DNA of 64,000 bases from Frankia sp. QA3 (GTDB taxonomy: Bacteria > Actinomycetota > Actinomycetes > Frankiales > Frankiaceae): positions 6,305,357 to 6,369,356 of the forward strand of contig NZ_CM001489.1 in assembly GCF_000262465.1 (NCBI RefSeq), read 5' to 3'. This document shows positions 8,694 through 16,576 of this stretch, piece after piece. The number at the start of each line of letters is the position of its first letter. Position 1 is the first letter of the stretch. Under the pieces are notes generated by a model. The model searched no databases. It saw nothing but the letters and a program-made list of their open reading frames with translations, and was not told the origin of the DNA. Made by a program: the position numbers and the translations under genes.

Positions 8694-10724
8694 GTGCCGA
8701 ACAAGCTGGCGGAGCAGACGTCTCCGTACCTGCTCCAGCATGCGGACAACCCGGTCGACTGGTGGCCGTGGTGCCCGGAGGCGTTCGCGGACGCGGCCCG
8801 CCGCGGGGTGCCCGTGCTGCTCTCGGTGGGCTACGCATCCTGCCACTGGTGCCACGTCATGGCGCACGAGTCGTTCGAGGACGTGGTCACCGCCGCCTAC
8901 ATGAACGACCACTTCGTCAACATCAAGGTGGACCGGGAGGAGCGGCCGGACGTCGACTCCGTCTACATGGACGTCACGGTCGCCCTGACCGGCCACGGCG
9001 GCTGGCCGATGACGGTCTTCCTCACCCCGACCGCCGAGCCGTTCTTCGCCGGCACCTACTTCCCGCCCCGGCCCCGGCCGGGCATGGGCTCGTTCCGTCA
9101 GGTCCTGGAGGCCGTGGTCGCCGCCTGGCAGACCAGGCGGGCGGAGATCGAGGAGTCGGGGGCGGACATCGCCCGCCGGCTGGCCGAGGCGGCGGCCCGC
9201 GGCCCGGTGGCCGGGCTCGCCGCGAGCCCCACGTCCGGCGTCGCCGACGAGCTGACCCCGCAGCTGCTGGACACCGCCGTCGCGGGGCTGTCCGCCCGGT
9301 TCGACGCGCGCCACGGCGGATTCGGCGGGGCGCCCAAGTTCCCCCCGTCCATGGTCGCGGAGATGCTGCTGCGCCACGCCGCCCGCACCGGCGACGAGCA
9401 CAGCCTGGAGATGGTGGCGCTCACCTGCGAGCGCATCGCCCGCGGCGGCATGTACGACCAGCTCGCCGGCGGCTTCGCCCGCTACAGCGTCGACGCGACG
9501 TGGACCGTCCCGCACTTCGAGAAGATGCTCTACGACAACGCCCAGCTGCTGCGGGTGTACCTGCACCTGTGGCGCGCCACCGGCTCGCCGCTGGCCCAGC
9601 GGGTGGTGCGCCAGACCGCGGCGTTCCTGCTCGCCGACCTGCGCACCCCGCAGGGCGGGTTCGCCTCGGCGCTCGACGCGGACGCGGTCCCGGCCGGCGT
9701 CCCGGCGGCCCACGCGCAGCCCGAGGAGGGTGCGAGCTACTCGTGGACGCCCGCCGGCCTGCGCGCCGCCCTCGGCGCGGACGACGGTGCCTGGGCAGCG
9801 GAGATCTTCGGCGTCACCGCGGAGGGCACGTTCGAGCACGGGACGTCCGTGCTGCAGCTTCCGGCGGACCCGCCCGACGCGGCGCGCTTCGCGGCGGTGC
9901 GCGCGGCCCTCGCCGCCGCCCGGGCCGACCGTCCGCAGCCCGCCCGGGACGACAAGGTGGTCGCCGCGTGGAACGGGCTGGCCATCGCCGCCCTCGCCGA
10001 GGCCGGCGCGCTGCTCGACGAGCCGGCCTGGATCCGCGCCGCCGAGGACGCGGCCGTGCTGCTGCGCGACGTCCATCTCGTGGCGGGCCGGCTGCGGCGC
10101 ACCAGTCGGGACGGCCGGGTCGGGACGAACGCGGGCGTGCTGGAGGACTACGGCGACGTCGCCGAGGGGCTGCTCACCCTGCACCAGGTCACCGGCGATC
10201 CGGAGTGGCTGACCCTGGCCGGCGAGCTGCTCGACGTGGTCCGGGCCCGGTTCGCCGCGCCGGACGGCGGCTTCTTCGACACCGCGGACGACGCCGAGGC
10301 GCTGCTGCGCCGCCCCCGCGACGACTCGGACTCGGCGACGCCGTCGGGCCAGGCGGCGGTGGCGGGTGCCCTGCTGACCTACGCGGCCCTGACCGGCTCG
10401 GCCGAGCACCGGCGCGCCGCCGAGGAAACCGTGGCCCGGTTCGCGCCGCTGCTGTCCCGCGACGCCCGGTTCGCCGGCTGGGCCGGGGCGGTCGCCGAGG
10501 CGCTGCTCGCCGGGCCGGCCGAGGTCGCCGTCGTGGACAGCCCGGCCCTGGAGCGGCTCGCCCGGCTGGGCACCGCGCCGGGCGCCGTCGTGGTGACCAG
10601 CGGGCCGCTGGTCACCGGTCGGGGGGCCCCGGGGGTGTACGTCTGCCGGGACTTCGTCTGCGAGCTACCCGTGCATACCGCCGAGGAGGTCCGGCGTCAG
10701 CTCGGCGTGAAGGTCGCCACCTGA
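8694..10724 (+). CDS. YyaL/DUF255 thioredoxin-domain protein
   Basis: A 676-residue member of the widespread DUF255 (YyaL, eukaryotic SPATA20) family. The N-terminal thioredoxin-like domain begins MPNKLAEQTSPYLLQHADNP and carries the CxxC motif in YASCHWCHVMAHESFED (about 46-62), followed by KVDREERPDVD and GGWPMTVFLTP. The rest is an (alpha/alpha)6 barrel of the glycosidase type, with FEKMLYDNAQLLRVY and DDKVVAAWNGLAI typical of the family. The GTG start at 8694 is supported by GAGGAG eight bases upstream and by the family N-terminus. The biochemical role is unresolved; the CxxC suggests redox chemistry. The gene is probably monocistronic. Confidence 0.92.
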   Translation: MPNKLAEQTSPYLLQHADNPVDWWPWCPEAFADAARRGVPVLLSVGYASCHWCHVMAHESFEDVVTAAYMNDHFVNIKVDREERPDVDSVYMDVTVALTGHGGWPMTVFLTPTAEPFFAGTYFPPRPRPGMGSFRQVLEAVVAAWQTRRAEIEESGADIARRLAEAAARGPVAGLAASPTSGVADELTPQLLDTAVAGLSARFDARHGGFGGAPKFPPSMVAEMLLRHAARTGDEHSLEMVALTCERIARGGMYDQLAGGFARYSVDATWTVPHFEKMLYDNAQLLRVYLHLWRATGSPLAQRVVRQTAAFLLADLRTPQGGFASALDADAVPAGVPAAHAQPEEGASYSWTPAGLRAALGADDGAWAAEIFGVTAEGTFEHGTSVLQLPADPPDAARFAAVRAALAAARADRPQPARDDKVVAAWNGLAIAALAEAGALLDEPAWIRAAEDAAVLLRDVHLVAGRLRRTSRDGRVGTNAGVLEDYGDVAEGLLTLHQVTGDPEWLTLAGELLDVVRARFAAPDGGFFDTADDAEALLRRPRDDSDSATPSGQAAVAGALLTYAALTGSAEHRRAAEETVARFAPLLSRDARFAGWAGAVAEALLAGPAEVAVVDSPALERLARLGTAPGAVVVTSGPLVTGRGAPGVYVCRDFVCELPVHTAEEVRRQLGVKVAT

Positions 10725-10871
10725 CGCCTGGGCCACTTTCACTCGTGACCCGGTAAGCGTGTAATCGTCGGCGGGGTGTGCCGGCGCACCCCGGCGGGGC
10801 CACGGCTCCGGACCAGTTCGGCAGGCCGGGCCCGCCCGCGGGCCCGGCCGGGGGACCTGAGGAGACTCGTC

Positions 10872-11489
10872 ATGTCCGGTCCGCGTGGGCGTGGTTATGG
10901 CAGGCCGGGGGACCGGGCGGAGACGGTGCCGGCGCAGGACGCGCCGGACTGGTTCGCGGCCCATGTCCCCGCCGGCTGGTTCACCGGCCCACCTGCCGTG
11001 GTCGTCGACCGAGACGAGATCACCGTCGTCGGGGAGCTCCACACCGAGGATCCCCTCCGCCCCGGCACTCCCCAGTCCGGCACCCCTCAGTCCGGCACCC
11101 CTCACTCCGAGGGGGTGGCATTGTCGGCCGGGCGTGACATGGACGCCGCCGCCCGGATTCGCCGGTTCCGCGAGCGCACCCGCGACGAGCGGATCGCCAT
11201 CGCCGCCGAGGCCGAGCGGCGCTATGGGCGCAAGGTCGCGTGGGGGGTGACGGTCGGCGGGACCAGCGAGCTGTTCACCGTGCTGTCGGTGCCGGTGATG
11301 ACGCGGCTGCGCCAGCCGGAGCGCCAGGTGCTGGACACACTCGTCGAATCCGGGGTGGCGCGCAGCCGCAGCGAGGCGCTGGCCTGGTGCGTGCGGCTGG
11401 TCGGGGAGAACTCCGACACCTGGCTTCGCCAGCTTCGCGAGGCCCTCGAACAGGTCGAGAAGATCCGTTCCGAGGGCCCCGGCCGCTAG
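10872..11489 (+). CDS. Hypothetical actinobacterial protein with RHH-like C-terminus
   Basis: A 205-residue soluble protein of unknown function. The N-terminal third includes DWFAAHVPAGWFTGPPAVVVDRDEI and then a short Gly-Thr-Pro-Gln-Ser repeat generated by a 15-bp tandem repeat at about 11071-11112. Residues about 100-205 are helical and charged (RIRRFRERTRDERIAIAAEAERR). The segment SRSEALAWCVRLVGENSDTW resembles the second helix of ribbon-helix-helix proteins but lacks a clear N-terminal DNA-binding strand. ATG 10872 has CTGAGGAGAC upstream. It follows the YyaL-type gene by 147 bp on the same strand. DNA binding is possible but not shown. Confidence 0.75.
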   Translation: MSGPRGRGYGRPGDRAETVPAQDAPDWFAAHVPAGWFTGPPAVVVDRDEITVVGELHTEDPLRPGTPQSGTPQSGTPHSEGVALSAGRDMDAAARIRRFRERTRDERIAIAAEAERRYGRKVAWGVTVGGTSELFTVLSVPVMTRLRQPERQVLDTLVESGVARSRSEALAWCVRLVGENSDTWLRQLREALEQVEKIRSEGPGR

Positions 11490-11969
11490 ACGGGCGAGTC
11501 CTAATCTGCTCAGCCGGGCATCAGCGTGGCGAGCGCGGAACCGCGCCACGCGTCCCAGCCCAGGCCCCAGCCCCAGCCCCAGCCCCAGCGATCATCGTGT
11601 TCCGCGGAACCGGGCCCCGCGTGCAGGCTTCGATCCCAACCCCGTCGATCGTGGTGTTCCGCGGAACCGGGCCCCGTGCGCGGGCGGATCCTCGGCCCGT
11701 GTCGATCCCGCCCCGATCTGACCCACGCCGTCGCCGCGACACGGAGGATCCGTTCCCAGCCGGCGATCAGATGCGCGTCGGGGTCGAGCATCGCGGCCAG
11801 CACACATCCCGCTCCCCGAGCCTGAGGTTCGCCCGGCGCACCGTCAGACCCGACATCCCGCACGGCACCGGCGTCGAGTCGCTGATCCAGCGGCTGTCGC
11901 CCCAAGAGTCACCGTCTAGCGCCAGCTCCCCGACGATTGCCGACGATCGGTGACCCGGGACCCACCCGC
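11490..11969. other. Gene-free repeat-rich interval between convergent genes
   Basis: A 480-bp interval between the convergent RHH-like and haemolysin III-type genes. It begins with about five CCCCAG hexamers (about 11563-11588) and contains a 57-bp-period duplication. The frames across it are repetitive and lack ribosome binding sites. It may be decayed coding DNA, but no protein family is recognisable. Confidence 0.5.
11597..11676. repeat. Two 23-bp direct repeats with palindromic core
   Basis: GTGTTCCGCGGAACCGGGCC followed by CCG occurs at 11597-11619 and again at 11654-11676, exactly 57 bp apart. Each copy contains the palindromes TTCCGCGGAA and GGGCCC. Flanking bases are partly repeated too, so a longer unit was duplicated. 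Confidence 0.85.
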
Positions 11970-12713
11970 CTAGTAGATCGCGAACATCAGGGCGAGGTAG
12001 TGGCAGGTCGCGGCGACGAGGGTGAAGGCGTGGAACACCTCGTGATAGCCGAAGGTCGCCGGGGCCGGGTCCGGCCGCCGCGCGGCGTAGACGACGGCGC
12101 CGAGGCTGTAGCAGACACCCCCGACCAGCAGCAGGACCATCGAGGCGATCCCGGCCCGGTGAGCGAGCTCCGGGATGACGAAGATGGCGACCCAGCCGAG
12201 GGCGATGTACAGCGGCACGGTCAGGTACCGCGGGGAGTGCAGCCACAGCATCCGAATGGTCACGCCGAGCGCTGCCCCGCCCCATACCACCGCCAGGACC
12301 ACGCGAGCCGTCCGCTCCGGCATGGCAAGGAGGGCAAATGGGGTGTACGTGCCGGCGATGAAAACAAAGATCATTGAATGGTCGAGGCGTTTCATGCGTG
12401 CCCGTGCGCGTGATGTCGACCACATCGTGCGGTGGTAGAGCGCACTCGTTCCGAACAGCGCCGCAATGCTCAGCGCATAAACCGCGATCCCGAGTCGGGC
12501 ACGGAGCGTGGTGGCCAGTGCCACGGCTAGGACGCCCAGTGCAAGGCTTACGGGGAATGCCCCGGCATGTAGCCATCCCCGCATGCGTGGTCGCACCAGG
12601 TCACGGGGGTGGGAGGGGCCGTCCGCCTGCGGAGGCCCGGCGGGCTGCTGCGTGAGGGAAGCCACGCCGAGGACGATAACCCGGGGCTTCCCACTGCCAC
12701 GAGACGGAGTCAC
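11970..12713 (-). CDS. Haemolysin III / PAQR-family seven-helix membrane protein
   Basis: A 247-residue integral membrane protein of the haemolysin III (TrhA, PAQR) family. After a cytoplasmic N-terminus of about 45 residues, roughly seven hydrophobic helices follow. The conserved metal and polar motifs are SALYHRTMW, RLDHSMIFVFIAGTYTPFAL and the terminal FGYHEVFHAFTLVAATCHY, giving the usual Ser-His and His-x3-His positions. PAQR-type proteins are metal-dependent membrane hydrolase-like proteins; the bacterial members influence lipid composition and are often mislabelled as toxins. ATG 12713 is taken as the start, but GTG codons slightly downstream are also possible. The gene diverges from pckG across a 234-bp promoter region. 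Confidence 0.9.
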   Translation of the reverse strand: MTPSRGSGKPRVIVLGVASLTQQPAGPPQADGPSHPRDLVRPRMRGWLHAGAFPVSLALGVLAVALATTLRARLGIAVYALSIAALFGTSALYHRTMWSTSRARARMKRLDHSMIFVFIAGTYTPFALLAMPERTARVVLAVVWGGAALGVTIRMLWLHSPRYLTVPLYIALGWVAIFVIPELAHRAGIASMVLLLVGGVCYSLGAVVYAARRPDPAPATFGYHEVFHAFTLVAATCHYLALMFAIY

Positions 12714-12947
12714 CCTGCGGCGGTCCGTCCGTACCGGTGCGTGATGGATCCGACGCTTCTGTCCACTCGCTATCGCGCGACTGCGGGGGGAACGCGCGGT
12801 ACAGTCTAATGATCCTGAACGCGGCCTCGAACTGCCCCTGTACCGCGGGTTTTGTCAGCGCGTGAACGAGTACGTTCGAGTACTGAAGTGGGCACCTGCA
12901 TACGGGGCGAGAACGCGGCGGGTTCGACTCGACCGGAGGTGTGAGCT

Positions 12948-14771
12948 GTGACGACCGCGGCACAGATTCCGGGGCTGGAAGCGGCCCCCACGAAGCACGC
13001 CAGGCTGGTCGCCTGGGTGCGTGAGATCGCCGAACTCACCCAGCCGGAACGGGTTGAGTGGTGCGACGGATCGGAGGCCGAGTTCGACCGGCTGACCAGT
13101 CTCCTGATCGAGAAGGGGACCCTGGTCCGGCTGAACGACGAAAAGCGTCCCAACAGCTTTTACGCCGCCTCTGACCCCAGCGACGTGGCCCGGGTCGAGG
13201 ACCGCACCTACATCTGCTCCGACAAGGCCGAGGACGCCGGCCCCACGAACAACTGGATGGACCCGGCGGAGATGCGGGTCAAGCTCCAGGGCCTGTTCGA
13301 GGGCTCCATGCGCGGTCGCACGATGTATGTCGTGCCATTTTGCATGGGTCCGCTTGGATCGCATATCTCGGCACTCGGAGTCGAAATCACTGACTCGCCC
13401 TACGTTGTTATTTCGATGCGTACTATGACCCGTATGGGTGCCGACGCGCTCGAACAGCTCGGTGAAGACGGCTTCTTTGTTCCGGCGGTGCATTCTCTGG
13501 GCGCTCCGCTGGAAGCCGGTGCGGCCGACGTTCCGTGGCCGTGCAACTCGACGAAGTACATCACCCATTTCCCGGAGACCCGCGAAATCTGGTCCTATGG
13601 ATCGGGTTACGGCGGCAACGCACTGCTCGGCAAGAAATGCTATGCGCTGCGCATCGCGTCCGTCATGGCGCGCGACGAGGGCTGGCTCGCCGAGCACATG
13701 CTCATCCTCAAGCTGACGTCGCCCGCGGGGAAGGTCCACTACATTGCCGCGGCCTTTCCGTCGGCGTGCGGGAAGACCAACCTGGCGATGCTCATTCCCA
13801 CCCTTCCCGGGTGGAAGGCGGAGACTGTCGGTGACGACATCGCGTGGATGCGGTTCGGTGAGGACGGCCGGCTCTACGCCGTCAACCCCGAGGCCGGCTT
13901 CTTCGGTGTCGCCCCCGGCACGGGCGAGCAGACCAACCCGAACGCGATCAAGACGCTGTGGGGCAACACGGTCTTCACCAACGTGGCCCGCACCGACGAC
14001 GGCGACATCTGGTGGGAGGGGCTGACCAAGCAGGCCCCGGCGCACCTCACCGACTGGAAGGGCCGCGACTGGACCCCCGAGTCCACCGAGCCCGCCGCGC
14101 ACCCCAACGCCCGCTTCACCGTCCCCGCCGGGCAGTGCCCGACCATCGCCGACGAGTGGCAGGACCCGAAGGGCGTGCCGATCTCGGCGATCCTGTTCGG
14201 CGGCCGCCGGGCGACCGCGGTTCCGCTGGTCACCGAGGCGCCCGACTGGCGGCGCGGGGTCTTCTTCGGCTCCATCGTCGCCTCCGAGACGACCGCGGCG
14301 CAGGCCGGCGCGATCGGCAAGCTGCGCCGCGACCCCTTCGCGATGCTCCCGTTCTGCGGCTACAACATGGCCGACTACTTCGCCCACTGGCTGGAGGTCG
14401 GCCAGAAGGCCGACCAGGCGAAGCTGCCCCGGATCTACTACGTGAACTGGTTCCGCAAGAGCCCGCAGGGCAAGTTCCTCTGGCCCGGCTTCGGCGAGAA
14501 CAGCCGCGTCCTCGCCTGGATCGTCGGCCGCCTCGAGGGCCACGCCGATGGCGTGGAGACCCCTCTCGGCGTCCTGCCCACGAAGGACGCCCTGCCGACC
14601 GAGGGCCTGGAGATCGACGGCGCCGACCTGGACGCCCTGCTCACGGTCGACGTCGACGTCTGGAAGCAGGAGGCCGAGCTGATCCCCGAGCACTACCAGA
14701 CGTTCGGCGACCGGCTCCCCGCCGCGCTCTGGGCCGAGCACGAGGCCCTGGTCAGCCGCCTCGAGGGCTGA
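12948..14771 (+). CDS. pckG: Phosphoenolpyruvate carboxykinase (GTP)
   Basis: A 607-residue cytoplasmic enzyme converting oxaloacetate and GTP to PEP, GDP and CO2 for gluconeogenesis. The kinase-1a loop FPSACGKTNLAM with its reactive Cys is diagnostic for the GTP form. Other family blocks are YTFKSxx-type MGPLGSHISALGVEITDS, GSGYGGNALLGKKC and FPFCGYN-like LPFCGYNMADYF. The length matches the family. GTG 12948 is preceded by GGAGGT. Upstream, near 12798-12812, the sequence GGTACAGTCTAATGAT offers a -10-like element. A strong hairpin 22 bp after the stop probably terminates the transcript. It stands alone, with divergent and distant neighbours. Confidence 0.97.
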   Translation: MTTAAQIPGLEAAPTKHARLVAWVREIAELTQPERVEWCDGSEAEFDRLTSLLIEKGTLVRLNDEKRPNSFYAASDPSDVARVEDRTYICSDKAEDAGPTNNWMDPAEMRVKLQGLFEGSMRGRTMYVVPFCMGPLGSHISALGVEITDSPYVVISMRTMTRMGADALEQLGEDGFFVPAVHSLGAPLEAGAADVPWPCNSTKYITHFPETREIWSYGSGYGGNALLGKKCYALRIASVMARDEGWLAEHMLILKLTSPAGKVHYIAAAFPSACGKTNLAMLIPTLPGWKAETVGDDIAWMRFGEDGRLYAVNPEAGFFGVAPGTGEQTNPNAIKTLWGNTVFTNVARTDDGDIWWEGLTKQAPAHLTDWKGRDWTPESTEPAAHPNARFTVPAGQCPTIADEWQDPKGVPISAILFGGRRATAVPLVTEAPDWRRGVFFGSIVASETTAAQAGAIGKLRRDPFAMLPFCGYNMADYFAHWLEVGQKADQAKLPRIYYVNWFRKSPQGKFLWPGFGENSRVLAWIVGRLEGHADGVETPLGVLPTKDALPTEGLEIDGADLDALLTVDVDVWKQEAELIPEHYQTFGDRLPAALWAEHEALVSRLEG

Positions 14772-14793
14772 CCCGCGACACCAGCTTCACCCC

Positions 14794-14830
14794 GGCCCGC
14801 GCCGGGCGGTTCCCCCGCCCGACGCGGGCC
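14794..14830 (+). terminator. Hairpin terminator after pckG
   Basis: A 16-bp stem with one mismatch (GGCCCGCG, CGGGCGG arm) closes a 5-nt loop, 22 bp after the pckG stop. No T-tract follows, which is usual in high-GC actinobacteria. Confidence 0.7.
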
Positions 14831-14832
14831 GT

Positions 14833-14908
14833 CGCATGTCCGCGCCCGGTTCCCGCCGCACGTCCGCGCCCGGTTCCCGCCGCACGTCCGCTCCCGGCCG
14901 GTTCCCGT
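14833..14908. repeat. 24-bp tandem repeat, three copies
   Basis: Three head-to-tail copies of a 24-bp unit beginning CGCACGTCCGCGCCCGGTTC. The third copy has a 4-bp insertion. It lies directly after the pckG terminator hairpin. Confidence 0.88.
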
Positions 14909-15744
14909 CGATCGGTTGCGCTCCGTTACGGTTTCCGTGTGCGGCGGACGTGTCCAAGCGCCCGCAATGACGGGCCCGGCGGGCCCGCATTCGCCCGGAA
15001 ACGGGTCCGCTTCCAGCCGGCTCCGCCGGCAGCCCGCATGTTCCACGGGCACCGGCGCGTGTCGTCCCGGGGATTTCCTGCAACGTCCGCGACTGGTCGG
15101 CAGATTTCCGTCAAGAGGGCGTGGGCGGTGCTCCGCAGGGGAATCCGACCCCGACGGCCCGCCCGCCCGCCGGAAAACGCGGTCCGTCCGGCCCCGTGCC
15201 GTCCGATCCATCCTGCCCGGGGCGTTCCATCCAGATTTCCCGATGTTGCCGGGCCGGCCGACCATGTTTCCGAAAGACTTCCGGCTACCCCGTACGCGGC
15301 CGGATGGGCGCTCACGTTACCTGGGTCCGATCCGGAGCGGCCCGATTCCTTGCTCTGGGTCCCGCCCCGATCCCGGCCGCCGCGCGGGTTGCCGATCACG
15401 GCCCCACAGCACATGTCCTGAGCGCCTCGGGCCCGTTAGGTACTCCTAACCTTTCCTGGTCTCCTCGGGACCATGCCATCCCCTCCGGAGCGGCCGACGC
15501 CCAACCTTGTCGCCCGCCTTGTTCCCCGCGGTCCCCTCCGCTCCCTTTCCCCGGAATTCCTCTCTCCCCGAGCCCTTTCCACCCCTCGCCCGAGCGACGG
15601 CCCTCGCCTCGCTATCGTCTCCGCCGCCCGGCCCGCCGGCGGCCCTGCTGGATCCCGGTGGCGGCCGCAGCGCTGCTCCAGCTCGCCGGCGCCGCGAGGT
15701 GCCCGAGCCCCGGCCCGCACTGTCCGTCACTGTTCGAGTGCAGA

Positions 15745-15805
15745 ATCGTGCCGAGGTCTAGGGACGGTTTTTCGGCCCGAAACCGTGCTTGGGCCTCGGC
15801 ACGAT
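15745..15805. repeat. 61-bp nested inverted repeat
   Basis: The arms ATCGTGCCGAGG and CCTCGGCACGAT are a perfect 12-bp inverted repeat. Inside lies a second perfect 7-bp pair, ACGGTTT and AAACCGT. It sits in gene-free DNA, with no T-tract and no adjacent gene end. Confidence 0.85.
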
Positions 15806-16059
15806 CTGGCCGCTATCTGACCGGGAAGACGGGGGCTGGGCCGGCGGGTGGTAGCGGCGCGGTCCGGCGTCGGTGGTCTACTCGCGGCCCGCGGCGCATG
15901 GGCAGGAACGGGATCCGGCCAGTTATCGATCATCACGGGAGGGCTGCGGCGGGTGCTGCGTCTTGCGGGCGTCTCCGAGGTGGAGAGCCGATCATCTCTG
16001 GTGAAGGCGCGGCAGGCGGTTTGCTTGAAAAGGGCCTTTGGGGGTGCGGGGCTGACTGC

Positions 16060-16173
16060 TGTCGCGGGAGTGGCGAGGTGTCGCGGGAGTGGCGAGGTGT
16101 CGCGGGAGTGGCGAGGTGTCGCGGGGATGGCGAGGTGTCGCGGGGATGGCGAGGTGTCGCGGGGGTGACGAGG
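16060..16173. repeat. 19-bp tandem repeat, six copies
   Basis: Six contiguous 19-bp units of TGTCGCGGGAGTGGCGAGG. Copies 1-3 are identical; copies 4-5 change GAG to GGA in the middle, and copy 6 differs slightly more. There are no spacers, so this is a minisatellite and not a CRISPR array. Confidence 0.93.
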
Positions 16174-16429
16174 CGGATCGCGCGCGTGACGGGATTGCAT
16201 GGCTGGGGTTGGGTTGATCTCGGGGGTCGGGGGGGATGTGACGCGTGGGAACGTCGATGGGTGCTGGCTGACGCCCTGGGAAGGGTGCTGCCGCGGGGCG
16301 TCATGATCGGGGCGGAATGTCACCGAAAGGGACACGGCAGCCACCCGAGGAGGCAAAACGTTTCCCGTTCTTAACGCAACGTGTTGCCCGAAGTGGGTCG
16401 CCATCCTGGGAGGTGGCGGCTACCGTGAG

Positions 16430-16576
16430 AGCCCTAGCGTCTCAAGCCGTGGTCCGGCGTGGTGCCGGACCTCTCGGGAGGCCCCTCGGTGCCGCAAGCG
16501 CGACTACACCAGGAGGCCGGTGCCCGGCTCCTGGAGGGGTCGGTCCCGGACTACCTCCGAGTAAGCGGGTGGGCGT
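16430..16576 (+). promoter_or_regulatory. Structured leader upstream of the PIN-PhoH gene
   Basis: A -10-like TACCGT lies at about 16421-16426. The roughly 150 bases between it and the GTG start can fold into successive hairpins: GAGA/TCTC near 16427, a perfect 8-bp GGTCCGGC/GCCGGACC (16451-16471), and an 11-bp stem with one bulge at 16509-16534. It matches no riboswitch class that I recognise. The function is inferred. Confidence 0.45.

Larger units (their letters stand above)
14909..16429. other. 1.5-kb gene-free region
   Basis: No reading frame here shows the codon bias, ribosome binding site or domain signature seen in neighbouring genes. Composition changes along the interval: C-rich on the plus strand up to about 15750, then G-rich. 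It holds the long hairpin at 15745-15805 and the 19-bp tandem repeat at 16060-16173. It may be a decayed insertion or an untranslated regulatory region. Confidence 0.55.

Noticed and set aside
8481..10409. 642-codon minus-strand open frame opposite the YyaL-type gene
   Set aside because: Its composition is that of an antisense frame, and the plus strand encodes a clear DUF255 protein with CxxC.
11510..11905. 131-codon minus-strand frame as a possible transposase remnant
   Set aside because: It consists largely of the translated 57-bp repeat and hexamer array, with no transposase motif or terminal inverted repeats.
12855..14741. 628-codon minus-strand frame opposite pckG
   Set aside because: Shadow of a certain PEP carboxykinase gene; no domain and no ribosome binding site.
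16060..16173. CRISPR array
   Set aside because: The units are contiguous 19-mers without spacers and no cas genes are present.
15121..16374. 417-codon plus-strand frame in the gap after pckG
   Set aside because: It passes through the hairpin and minisatellite, lacks a ribosome binding site and has no codon bias like neighbouring genes.
16430..16576. Known riboswitch (for example c-di-AMP or cobalamin type) before the PIN-PhoH gene
   Set aside because: The hairpins do not reproduce the conserved core sequences of any class I recognise.
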